DNA of 64,000 bases from Saccharospirillum sp. (lineage in GTDB: Bacteria > Pseudomonadota > Gammaproteobacteria > Pseudomonadales > Natronospirillaceae): positions 1 through 64,000 of the forward strand of contig JAIUML010000014.1 of the NCBI GenBank assembly GCA_022565595.1, written 5' to 3'. A program made the position numbers and the translations under genes. Shown here one piece after another: positions 1 to 8,645 of the stretch. Below the pieces are notes generated by a model that saw only the letters and a list, made by a program, of their open reading frames with translations, ran no database searches and was not told the origin of the DNA. Position 1 is the first letter of the stretch. Each line of letters starts with the position of its first letter.

Positions 1-1265
1 CCCACCGCCACAGCACCGAAGGTCAGGCCGGCACCACCGAACTCTGGGGCCTGAACTACACCGACAGTGACCAGGGCGAAGCCCTGGCCAACCGCCTGGC
101 CGAGCACCGCCTGTGGCAGAACCACCGGCTGCGCATCACCACCACCTGCCGTACCCTGCGCCCCGGCAGCCGCTTTGAGCTGACCCACCACCCGGACCGC
201 AGTGGCTTTTATCAGGTGATCAGCGTGCGCCTGAGCGGCAGCCAGAAGAGCCTGGCTCAGGGTCAAAGCGGGAAAGCCTTTCAGTGCGAAGTCGAAGCCA
301 TACCGGTCAGCCTCAGCTACCGCCCAGCCTACCAGCCCTTGCCCGCGCGCAGCCACTTGCTGACCGGCCACATTACCCGGGAAGTCGACGAGCTGGGCCG
401 ATACCGCATCCAGTACCCTTTCGACCGCCGCCTCGACGACAACGCCGAGCCCAGCCCGGCCACCGAGTTAATGCAGCCGTTCGGCGGTGCCGACCACGGC
501 ATGCACTTCCCGCTGGAAGCAGGCACTGAAGTCGCCATCGGCTCGATCAACGGCGACCTCGACCGGCCGGTCATCCTGGGCGCGCTCTACAACGCCCGCA
601 GCCCCAACGTGGTCACTGCCGAGAACGCCCGCCAGAACCGCATTCGCACCCGTGCCGGGAACGAGTTGCTGTTGCACGACCAGCGCGGCGAAGAACACAT
701 TCAACTCAACACGCCCGACGCCCTGAACCGCCTCAAGCTCGACGCCACCGCCGACCAGCACCAGATCGAGCTGTTCACCGAAGAAGGTGACATGACCTTG
801 AGCGCAGGCCAGAACATGAACCTGACGGTCGGCAAAAGCATGACCGTTGAAGTGGGTGAAGACCATCATTTGGAAGTGGGCGGCGACCAGAGCCTGGTAA
901 CCGACGAAGGCAACATCCAGTTGGAAGCGGGGGCGGACGTCAACCTCAGTGCCGAAGGCGACCTGCACTGGCAAGCACAGAATGGCCAATTGAATGTGTT
1001 CGCCACTGGCAATATGCAGTTTGAGACGCAGAGCGAGCGCTTTGATCAGATTACCGGTGGCGACTACCAGATCTCGGTTGAACAGGGGCCTTACCACCTG
1101 GAAGCCAGTGGGCCGGTTGTGCTCAACAGCGGTAAACGCATCAGCCTCTCGGTATCGGACAGTCAGTTGCAAATGGACAGCCGCCAATTGGTGATCGATA
1201 CCCGGACTGTGGACATTAACGCCGACAAGATCGCCATCCGCGCCGGTACTGTTGGTAATAACTGA
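1..1265 (+). CDS. vgrG: VgrG-type T6SS spike protein (5' end outside window)
   Basis: The frame is open from base 3 without a start, so the N-terminal part lies upstream and about 420 residues are visible. The first part matches the gp27-like base of VgrG. It is followed by the gp5-like OB fold (GHITREVDELGRYRIQYPF; GTEVAIGSINGDLDRPVILG) and a long repetitive beta-helix (MTLSAGQNMNLTVGKSMTV and similar). VgrG trimers cap the Hcp tube of the type VI secretion system and carry effectors into target cells. A GTG at 216 is internal to the domain and is not the start. A second vgrG follows after 24 bp, so the two are probably co-transcribed. No effector domain is fused at the C-terminus, which ends soon after the beta-helix. 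Confidence 0.92.
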   Translation, partial: HRHSTEGQAGTTELWGLNYTDSDQGEALANRLAEHRLWQNHRLRITTTCRTLRPGSRFELTHHPDRSGFYQVISVRLSGSQKSLAQGQSGKAFQCEVEAIPVSLSYRPAYQPLPARSHLLTGHITREVDELGRYRIQYPFDRRLDDNAEPSPATELMQPFGGADHGMHFPLEAGTEVAIGSINGDLDRPVILGALYNARSPNVVTAENARQNRIRTRAGNELLLHDQRGEEHIQLNTPDALNRLKLDATADQHQIELFTEEGDMTLSAGQNMNLTVGKSMTVEVGEDHHLEVGGDQSLVTDEGNIQLEAGADVNLSAEGDLHWQAQNGQLNVFATGNMQFETQSERFDQITGGDYQISVEQGPYHLEASGPVVLNSGKRISLSVSDSQLQMDSRQLVIDTRTVDINADKIAIRAGTVGNN

Positions 1266-1289
1266 GCCTGATCGAACAAGGAGCGACGC

Positions 1290-3671
1290 ATGACCATTTC
1301 ATTCGATCAGGTCCGCATGCACTGGATCATCGGTCAGGAACGCTGGCCCATCCAGCGGTTTCACGCCCGCGAAGGGCTCAACCAGCCCATGACCGCCCGC
1401 ATCGAACTGAGCGCCCGGCTCGGCCGCGAACCGGCCGAGCTGCTCGGCCAGCCCAGCCGACTCGAAATCATCGGCACCGACGGCCACAAGCGCCACTTCG
1501 ATGGCGTCGTCACCGCCGCAGAGTGGGGCGACACCACCGGCAGCGACCACCACTGGACCCTCACCCTCGCCAGCAAATTGCTGACCGGCCGCCTGCAGGA
1601 ACGCGCCCGCCTGATGATGACCGCCTCCCGCCGGGACGCCGTACAAACCCTGCTGCAGGAGATGGGATACCAAACGACCGAAGTCCAATGGCAACTGAGC
1701 GGCGGCGCCCGTCACCTGCCGCTGCCGCGCCTCCAGGCGCGCGAGACCAACTACGACTGCTTTGCCCGCCTGCTCAGCGAAGCCGGCTGGAACTACTGGT
1801 TCGAACCCGGCGACGACCAGGACCTCAGCGAACGCCTGGTGATCAGCGAACAACAACGGTTCCCCGCCCTTGACCTGCTGCCCCTGCGCGCCGCCAGTGT
1901 GTACGGCGAAGCCGAACCCGGCCACGTCAACCGGCTCAGCTCGTTCGACTACGGCCACTTCAGCGGCACCGCCCCCAGCCTGCGCACCCGCATCCGCTCC
2001 GGCAATGCCTTCGCGCCGGTCGGGCTCAAGCCAGCCGCACCGCTCGAACGCTACAAGACCGGTTACTGGGAGACCTTCGCCGCCCCTCAGGACCAGGTGG
2101 CCAGTGAACGCCTGGTCCAGCAGGATGCCGCCCGCCAACCGCTGACCGAGACCCGAGTCAGCATTGGCAGCCACCAGCCGATACTGCAACCCGGCCACCG
2201 CATCGCCATCGATTGCAGCCGTGGCGCGCACCCGCAGCTGACCGGCGACTACCTGATGCTGACGGTCGAACACCATGGCGAGCAGCCCCATCAGGGTGGG
2301 GATGGCGGCCAGAACGGCATCGTTCAATACCGCAACCAGGCCGAACTGCTGTCGATACGGGACCGGCGCATCCTGCCCGCCATCATCGAGCCGCCCAAAT
2401 ACCTGCCCATGCTGTTCCCCGCCCGCATCGAAAGCCGCAGCCCGCTCTACGCTGACCTGGATCAGGATGGGCGCTATTACCTGCGCACCCGTTTCGACGC
2501 CACCCGGCCCGAAGAGGATGCTCCCCATACTCAAGCCAGCCCCGCCATCGAAGTGCGCGTACCCTACGCCTCCCCCCTGGGCGAGCGGAAAAACCCGGTC
2601 GGCTGGCACTTCCCGCTGCTCGACCAGAGCACAGTGCTGGTCAGTTGCCTGAACGGCGACCCGAACCGACCGCTGATCATGGGTTTCAGCCCCAACCGCA
2701 AGGTGCTCAACCCGGTCACCCGCAAAAACGCCACCCAGTACCGGCTGATCAGCCCCGCCCAGAACGAACTGAGCTTCGACGACGCCCCCGCCAACCCCTG
2801 CATCCTGATGCAGACCTTCGATGGCGAAGTGCGTCTGGCGCTGAACAGCAAAGAGGCCGAACCCTTTATTGAACTGGCCACTCGCTACGGCGCCCTCAAC
2901 ATCAATGTGGCCAAGGACTTGATCCAGAAAGCCATCGACGGCAGCCTGAACGAGCGCATCGCCCAGCACCGAAGGCTACAGGTGCAAAATAACAGCCACA
3001 CCCAGGTTGGTGGCACAGCGCACTACCAGGCCAGGGGCGATCAGAACTGGGTCGCAAAAGACAGCTTCAAACAAGTGTCCCAGGGCCGTTTCCTGATCAG
3101 CCATGGCGGACCCTTGCGCCTGAAGACACAGGGTGCCCTGACCGTAAAGGCCGCCAATGGGTATAGCATTCAGGTACCGGATGGCAGCACCTGGATCGAG
3201 ACACCGGATGAAATCCGCATCGAAAGCCAGCAAAACATCCTGCTCGCCAGCGAAGGCGGGGAATCCGGTATAGAAATCACGCCGAGCAAAATCACCCTCT
3301 TTGGCCCGCACATTACCCTCAAGGGCGACACGGCCGTGAACTTCAATGGCGACGTGCACTATGAGGACGGCAGCCACCAGGGCACAACGGTAACGCCCTT
3401 AAGCCCACTCGAGATACCGGAGATAACACCGGTGGAGCGATTGCCGGATCAAGTTGAAGAAGAAATAACCGACAAAGACCGCTGTATCCGCCTGTTGGAC
3501 GAACAGGGTCAGCCCCTCGCTCAGGTTCCCTACCGAGCCCTCTACGACAAGCCGCAACACGAAGAAACCGGCATCACCACCGATACCGGGCACACCCATG
3601 TATTGCTCGCCGACGCCCGTGCCAAACAGGTGACTGTCCACATCGAACAGGAGGAGCCGCCTCATGCCTAA
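1290..3671 (+). CDS. vgrG: VgrG-type T6SS spike protein with C-terminal extension
   Basis: This is a complete 793-residue VgrG. Residues 1 to about 380 are the gp27-like base (LTLASKLLTGRLQERARL; ETNYDCFARLLSEAGWNYWF). The gp5-like OB fold lies at about 385-500 (GWHFPLLDQSTVLVSCLNGD; NRPLIMGF), followed by a beta-helical stalk to about 690. The last 70 residues (DKDRCIRLLDEQGQPLAQVP onward) look like a transthyretin/carboxypeptidase-regulatory-like beta domain. Such domains sit on VgrG tips as effector adaptors; that role here is inference. A ribosome-binding site (AAGGAG, 1279-1284) precedes the ATG. The gene overlaps the next one by 8 bp, which ties it to the downstream effector as likely cargo. 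It is the second of two consecutive vgrG genes, so a mixed spike trimer is possible. Confidence 0.93.
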   Translation: MTISFDQVRMHWIIGQERWPIQRFHAREGLNQPMTARIELSARLGREPAELLGQPSRLEIIGTDGHKRHFDGVVTAAEWGDTTGSDHHWTLTLASKLLTGRLQERARLMMTASRRDAVQTLLQEMGYQTTEVQWQLSGGARHLPLPRLQARETNYDCFARLLSEAGWNYWFEPGDDQDLSERLVISEQQRFPALDLLPLRAASVYGEAEPGHVNRLSSFDYGHFSGTAPSLRTRIRSGNAFAPVGLKPAAPLERYKTGYWETFAAPQDQVASERLVQQDAARQPLTETRVSIGSHQPILQPGHRIAIDCSRGAHPQLTGDYLMLTVEHHGEQPHQGGDGGQNGIVQYRNQAELLSIRDRRILPAIIEPPKYLPMLFPARIESRSPLYADLDQDGRYYLRTRFDATRPEEDAPHTQASPAIEVRVPYASPLGERKNPVGWHFPLLDQSTVLVSCLNGDPNRPLIMGFSPNRKVLNPVTRKNATQYRLISPAQNELSFDDAPANPCILMQTFDGEVRLALNSKEAEPFIELATRYGALNINVAKDLIQKAIDGSLNERIAQHRRLQVQNNSHTQVGGTAHYQARGDQNWVAKDSFKQVSQGRFLISHGGPLRLKTQGALTVKAANGYSIQVPDGSTWIETPDEIRIESQQNILLASEGGESGIEITPSKITLFGPHITLKGDTAVNFNGDVHYEDGSHQGTTVTPLSPLEIPEITPVERLPDQVEEEITDKDRCIRLLDEQGQPLAQVPYRALYDKPQHEETGITTDTGHTHVLLADARAKQVTVHIEQEEPPHA

Positions 3672-6600
3672 AGAGATCATAAGAGAGGGTAAAGTCTTTC
3701 GGCGCGTAGGCACCGTGCGCCTGACGGATGCCCGACTGGACGACCCCGTGGACATCGTGGTCCGGAATGTGAGCCGTGACTATATGAATCGCATCGGTCA
3801 CATCCATGTGATACCGGTTCGTTATGCCATCGCGACCGACCGGAACGAGCAGGACCCACCGATGCCCGCACCGGCCAACTATCCCGGGTTCAAAACGCCG
3901 TTACGGCTTGAGCCCATGCGCGAAGGCTATTTTTATCTGCACGATGTGACCTATGGTGGCCCGGTGTTGGAGTGGGCATTGAGCGGTAGCCTATCCGACC
4001 TTGAGGCCACCATTCTTGAACTGCCGGAGAACCACGAACTTTATGCCTGCTATTCCGAAGTTCAATGGACGGAGGCCAGGAAAGCACAGGTTCGGGAAAA
4101 CACAGAAAAACTGACCGAGTTCATGCACCCGATAAGACGTCGGGCACCCAATGGCCATGAACTGGGGGTTACCCTGAAATCCTGGGACAACTGTGAGCCC
4201 CTGATAGACGACCCGGCATTCAAGCAGGAAGCACAGCGCCTGTATGAAGCGCGGGAAGAACGCCATGGCCGTGGTACGGTTCGGCTGATGGTGGTGCCGG
4301 ACGATATTGGGGTTTTGCGTGAGCTGCAAAGCCACAGGGACGAGGTCAGCCAGGAGCTGATGGACTACCTCGAAGAGGAAGTGGGTGAAACCAGTGACGA
4401 CCCCTCCCTATTGGCGACCCGTGATCTTAAATACCATGCAGCGGTCTTTGTCGAATCGTTGACGATGATTCATGATGACGAGGCGTTCAAGGCTCTGAGA
4501 GAGCAGTACCGGAGTGATCCCCTTCTAACGGAGCTGGTCCGACACACCCGCGATACCGCTGGCGACGAAGCGCTGAGCAAACAGCGACAGAGCGAACTGA
4601 TTGACCTGCACAACACCTACTTTGAGGCCGAAGCCTGGTTACAGTACGATGATCTGCCTCACCCTGGCCGAGCGCCTTCGGACAGCGATCTCCGTCTAAT
4701 CGAGTATCTGGCGGACGCCTTGCCCACTTTCGAGCGTGATTTTATCGAACAAAAGCTGACCAGCTTTGTACTGTGGCTGCACCAATACGATCGTCAACGT
4801 CGTCGTCAATTGACCAGCAATTGGCTCACCGGGCGTCGCGGCATCAACAGTCTGATACACCGTGAGCCGATGGACCAATTTCTGGAGGAGACCACAGAAC
4901 AGCTCCAACACTATTACCAGGAACTCTCAGCGATCGAATCAGACCGGGTATCACTGATCGTCGCAGACCGGTTCCACCGCGCCGCCTTTTACTTTGACCC
5001 GGACGATGAAGCCCAACTGGAATGGGCCATCGAAGCAGAGCGAGCCTGCACCGAATTTCCGGGAAGCCAGAACGAACACTTCGAGGCACTGGACGACTGG
5101 CTCAACGAACACCCGGAGCGGATGTTTATCACCCTGCAACTGCTGCCGCGTGAAGAGCGCGAACGCTATAGCGAGTTGTTCAACGAGGCCCTGACAGAAG
5201 TCACACCGGACGTCCCCCAGCGGGATATCACCGACCGGGCAGCGGATCACGTCCGCCTGACCGGTATTACCCTGAAAATTGCACAGCAAACGAACCTGTC
5301 CAACGCCTGGGCCCGGTTCGCCGAGCGCGCCGAAGGCACCGGGTTCAAAGCCTTCATGGAAAGAATGGCCCGCTTTGCCGGGGTCAATCACATCCAGGCC
5401 GAGCGCATCACCCTGGCGACAGAGACCTATCAGGCCCGCCTGGATCGCTGGTTTGAACAGCAATTGCAACGCTCCGGCCAGCCACAGAGCAGCGGCAGAC
5501 CATCAACGCCCGCCGCCCCGCTGATGAACCGGGGCCTGATGACCATGGGGATGGCCACCGCCTATCAGCACGACATCAGCCTGGAACTGCCCACCGAAGA
5601 ACAGCATCAAAGCGCTCGCAACCTGGAAAACGACATACGGCGCGAACAGGCGCAGTTGGAACGAGATCAGGCCCGTATCCGACGGCTGAATGCGCAGATC
5701 GAAGCGCGCAAAATCACCCTGGCGACCGACCCAAGGCACAGCAACAACCCGGAGCCCTTGCAAGAGCGCAACCGACGCAGCCGGAACCTGAAAAGAACCC
5801 TGGAAAGCCGCGTAGCCCAGCGCCAGGCTCTGATACAATCGCACCAGGCCGAACTGCAGCGCCACGCAGTGTTGCAACGCGGTCAGGCAACCCCCATCAA
5901 CGCCCGAGCCAGCGCCAGCCTGGTCGCCCCATCAGGGGTACAAACCCGGCTCACTGCGTTAACGGAGCAGATACAGACCGCCGTAGACGACCAAGCCCGG
6001 CAAAGCGCCCGCCAGGACGCGCAATCCAGAGGTACCGCCCATCGACCGGGTTCAGGCGACTTGTTGGCGGTGGCGCTTTTTGTGGTGCAGGCTGTGAAGT
6101 CGGTGGATGCTGTGGGTGAAATTATCAAACAGGATGGCTTCCGTACCGAAGACATATTGGTGATTTTCACACCAACAGCAGCTGCACTTACTGCGGCATC
6201 TTCCATTAGTCATAGTATTGCATGGGCTCGTGCTGGCACAGACTTGGATAATATTGGTCAAGCACACGTCCGTTTTGGTCGCGCAATGTACTTCTTCGGA
6301 ACCATGACAGCGGCTTTGAGTTTACGCCAAGACTGGCAGATATATCAGGAGGCTGTTCAAAGTGGCAATCAACGGTTGGCAAGAGTACAGCTATTGCAAT
6401 TGATCAGTACTACCGGGCAATTGGCAAGTCAAGGGAGTGGTCTGATTGCCGCAGCCTATGGCGGTGCCATGGTCGCCTTTGGTAGAACCACTTATTCTGC
6501 CATAGCAGGCCCACTTACCCGGATCATCACGCGATTGAATACCATTGGCCTGGTCTTTTTGGCGGCAGACCTGGCCATCGGCTGGGCGCGTAATTACTTC

Positions 6601-7254
6601 GCTCGCACAAAAGTTCAAAAGTTGATCGAGACCGGCCCCTGGGGCAAGCAAGGTCAACTGCGTACTCACCAGCAATGGGAGCAGGCTCTGCTGGACACCC
6701 GTCAGCAGGACATCGAGTTCGGCCTTATGTTCCCGAGCGACCATTACTACGAAGACCTGCTATCTGACCCGGTGGGTGGCGTACTCAATACCTATATACC
6801 CCAACCGCCAGCATCAATCGTCCTGAAGGTGCCACTGGAACGCCTTCCGACACCCGATGAACCGCTTCAACTCATTGCCCAATACCAGACGATGAGAGGC
6901 AGCCAGGACGTCAGCCACTGGTTCCAGCACTGCCTGCTCGATACCCAACTGGCGTCTGTAGGTTACGCCCTGCTCTGGATGCCCCTGGCCAATGGCATGG
7001 GGCAAGGGTATGAGCATCACCTGAGCCTGGGGCTTCGTTACGGCGGTCGTACCGACTATTTTCATTTTCGGCACTTGAATGAAGTACGGCTGCGGCCTCA
7101 ACACGAACTGGTGCGCGTCGAGCGCTCAGACTACAGCATGGGCCTGCCTGAACCGAGACACGCTTTGAGTGTCGAGCAGCTCAGTCAGGGGTTAATTGAT
7201 GGTACGATGCCCACCGCACTACTCAACCCGATTCTGGATCAGTTGTCACAGTAA
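3664..7254 (+). CDS. VasX-like T6SS membrane-active effector (putative)
   Basis: The protein has 1196 residues. The N-terminus (about 1-110) resembles the VasX N-terminal region of T6SS effectors: HIHVIPVRYAIA, then PLRLEPMREGYFYLHDV and a following tryptophan. The middle is helical, with a charged coiled coil at about 640-740. From about 797 to 980 come several hydrophobic segments (LLAVALFVVQAV, ILVIFTPTAAALTAA, AMYFFGTMTAALSL, GLIAAAYGGAMVAFG, TIGLVFLAADLAIGWA), and then a soluble tail of about 200 residues. VasX-type effectors disturb target membranes. By analogy this is probably a spike-delivered pore-forming toxin, but the C-terminal activity is unknown. The start overlaps the upstream vgrG, and a membrane protein suited to be immunity follows 18 bp later. 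The 3' half is visibly AT-richer than the 5' half. Confidence 0.72.
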   Translation: MPKEIIREGKVFRRVGTVRLTDARLDDPVDIVVRNVSRDYMNRIGHIHVIPVRYAIATDRNEQDPPMPAPANYPGFKTPLRLEPMREGYFYLHDVTYGGPVLEWALSGSLSDLEATILELPENHELYACYSEVQWTEARKAQVRENTEKLTEFMHPIRRRAPNGHELGVTLKSWDNCEPLIDDPAFKQEAQRLYEAREERHGRGTVRLMVVPDDIGVLRELQSHRDEVSQELMDYLEEEVGETSDDPSLLATRDLKYHAAVFVESLTMIHDDEAFKALREQYRSDPLLTELVRHTRDTAGDEALSKQRQSELIDLHNTYFEAEAWLQYDDLPHPGRAPSDSDLRLIEYLADALPTFERDFIEQKLTSFVLWLHQYDRQRRRQLTSNWLTGRRGINSLIHREPMDQFLEETTEQLQHYYQELSAIESDRVSLIVADRFHRAAFYFDPDDEAQLEWAIEAERACTEFPGSQNEHFEALDDWLNEHPERMFITLQLLPREERERYSELFNEALTEVTPDVPQRDITDRAADHVRLTGITLKIAQQTNLSNAWARFAERAEGTGFKAFMERMARFAGVNHIQAERITLATETYQARLDRWFEQQLQRSGQPQSSGRPSTPAAPLMNRGLMTMGMATAYQHDISLELPTEEQHQSARNLENDIRREQAQLERDQARIRRLNAQIEARKITLATDPRHSNNPEPLQERNRRSRNLKRTLESRVAQRQALIQSHQAELQRHAVLQRGQATPINARASASLVAPSGVQTRLTALTEQIQTAVDDQARQSARQDAQSRGTAHRPGSGDLLAVALFVVQAVKSVDAVGEIIKQDGFRTEDILVIFTPTAAALTAASSISHSIAWARAGTDLDNIGQAHVRFGRAMYFFGTMTAALSLRQDWQIYQEAVQSGNQRLARVQLLQLISTTGQLASQGSGLIAAAYGGAMVAFGRTTYSAIAGPLTRIITRLNTIGLVFLAADLAIGWARNYFARTKVQKLIETGPWGKQGQLRTHQQWEQALLDTRQQDIEFGLMFPSDHYYEDLLSDPVGGVLNTYIPQPPASIVLKVPLERLPTPDEPLQLIAQYQTMRGSQDVSHWFQHCLLDTQLASVGYALLWMPLANGMGQGYEHHLSLGLRYGGRTDYFHFRHLNEVRLRPQHELVRVERSDYSMGLPEPRHALSVEQLSQGLIDGTMPTALLNPILDQLSQ

Positions 7255-7272
7255 CGAGGTAATCCCAGTTCC

Positions 7273-8385
7273 ATGCCACATCAAAGGAGCCATAACAACC
7301 GTCGTGCAGGCGAAGTTGTGCACGAGAAAAAGTCTACATTCGGCTACATCAGTCCCTTGCCGCTACCGACAGGCGTCAAAGCAGAGGATAGCGCCAATGC
7401 CTTCAAAGGCTATGAGACTAATACTGTACTAGAACTCGGAGGGGTGCACAGGGATATTCTTCATTGGGCAACATGGGAAGTAGGATGGTGGACTATTGTT
7501 ATGACTTACATGGTGGGCTTTTCCTTATTCTCAGGTTACTTAGCACATTTGAGTACAACCATGTCCTTTTGGGAAGGGTTTTGGATGCCTGCCTCTTTCA
7601 CATGGACAACAGGCGGTATATTTTTTTTCCTGGTTGCAATCTTTTTAATTTGGGTTGAATACAAAGCCCACTACAAACGACTGATCCCACAACGCCGTAT
7701 CGTTATGTTCAATCGGGATCGACGTGAAGTTTGGGTGGAAGATGAAGATGGCAAGTCATCTTTCATCATTCCATGGGAGCAGGTGGTGATCTGGACGCAT
7801 AGTTTCGACACACTGGGGCCTCATGGGAAGTATAGAAACGGAAGTCTGATGTTCTCATTCAAGCACCCAAAGACAGGCTTATATTTAACCCGTGAATTCG
7901 GGGGCTGCCATCCAAACGCTGGCTTACGCAGCGCGGAGTTACTGAGACAATGGATGAATCGCGAAATAGAGAGCATAAAGGATGCCATTCCCTACGCTCG
8001 CGAAGGCGACCCTGTTTGGCAGGGTAGACATTCTATCCGTCAATACTTTTTGAGGACTCACAACAAACCATTCGAGAACTTCAACAAGTTTCTAAGCTTC
8101 ATAGGGTTCTATTTTGCGTTGATCTTTTCGTTTGGATTTATCAACTTCAGACTTACTCATCGATATAACCAAAAGGTGGAAAACTATTTAAAGCAACGAG
8201 AGGTATGGCCAGATGACCTCTGGGAATGGTCGCAACCCATCCCACCCGAAGAACGCGCTCAGCCCAGCGAGGAACTGGTCAGGAAAAGCGCTTTGATGGA
8301 ACAGGCGCTGGCCGAAGAGCAAGACAGCGATCTGCCCCCCTTTGATCGCTATATAGAACTCGCCTGGTCGATGCGATACCGCTGA
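7273..8385 (+). CDS. three-TM membrane protein, candidate T6SS immunity protein
   Basis: The 370-residue protein has two adjacent hydrophobic helices near the N-terminus (about 72-92 and 108-130). A globular cytoplasmic-looking region follows (RRIVMFNRDRREVWVEDEDG; IIPWEQVVIWTH). A third helix is at about 272-292 (FLSFIGFYFALIFSFGFINF), then a charged tail. The architecture recalls DUF6708-type proteins found beside T6SS effectors; that family name is from memory and unverified. It lies 18 bp after the membrane-active effector. A bilayer-embedded protein directly after a pore-forming toxin is the expected immunity arrangement. The GAGGT at 7256-7260 is 12 bp from the ATG, slightly long. Composition is AT-richer than the flanks, consistent with a cargo gene acquired with its effector. 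Function is inferred from position only. Confidence 0.5.
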   Translation: MPHQRSHNNRRAGEVVHEKKSTFGYISPLPLPTGVKAEDSANAFKGYETNTVLELGGVHRDILHWATWEVGWWTIVMTYMVGFSLFSGYLAHLSTTMSFWEGFWMPASFTWTTGGIFFFLVAIFLIWVEYKAHYKRLIPQRRIVMFNRDRREVWVEDEDGKSSFIIPWEQVVIWTHSFDTLGPHGKYRNGSLMFSFKHPKTGLYLTREFGGCHPNAGLRSAELLRQWMNREIESIKDAIPYAREGDPVWQGRHSIRQYFLRTHNKPFENFNKFLSFIGFYFALIFSFGFINFRLTHRYNQKVENYLKQREVWPDDLWEWSQPIPPEERAQPSEELVRKSALMEQALAEEQDSDLPPFDRYIELAWSMRYR

Positions 8386-8645
8386 AGGCTTTGGTATGAC
8401 CATCGAGACGGCCCTCTAAACTGTAGGTCGGACGCTTGAGCGAACCTTCCTGTCCAGTTCGCGAGAGGGTACCTTTCAGACCCACTAGAGGAGGGCTGTT
8501 TCCCCGAAATTAACGGGCAAGTTGTGCGATAAACACAAGAATGACCAGACTTTTTTACAAAAAAGTCGCGGTTTTTTGCAATCTTTTCCCCTGAGTCACG
8601 ACTACATTTGCCTGATACAGTCTAAAAACAAAAGGCAGGTTTGCG
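8386..8645. promoter_or_regulatory. intergenic region before putA with perfect AT-rich palindrome
   Basis: This 260-bp gap separates the T6SS island from putA. It holds a 6-bp hairpin (GCGAAC at 8440-8445 with GTTCGC at 8457-8462). It also holds a perfect 20-bp palindrome at 8548-8567 (GACTTTTTT, AC, AAAAAAGTC) about 80 bp before the putA start. The palindrome could be an operator or a weak bidirectional terminator; its A/T-only core makes an operator or a bent site more likely. No convincing -35/-10 pair was found. The ribosome-binding site for putA is the GGCAGG just before 8646. Confidence 0.4.

Noticed and set aside
216-218. GTG as the start of the first vgrG
   Set aside because: The frame is open and homologous from the first bases of the window, so the gene is truncated rather than started here.
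1299-2969. Long open frame on the minus strand inside the second vgrG
   Set aside because: It is rich in Gly, Ala, Val and Gln with no domain, and it is the antisense of a well-supported VgrG in GC-rich codon usage.
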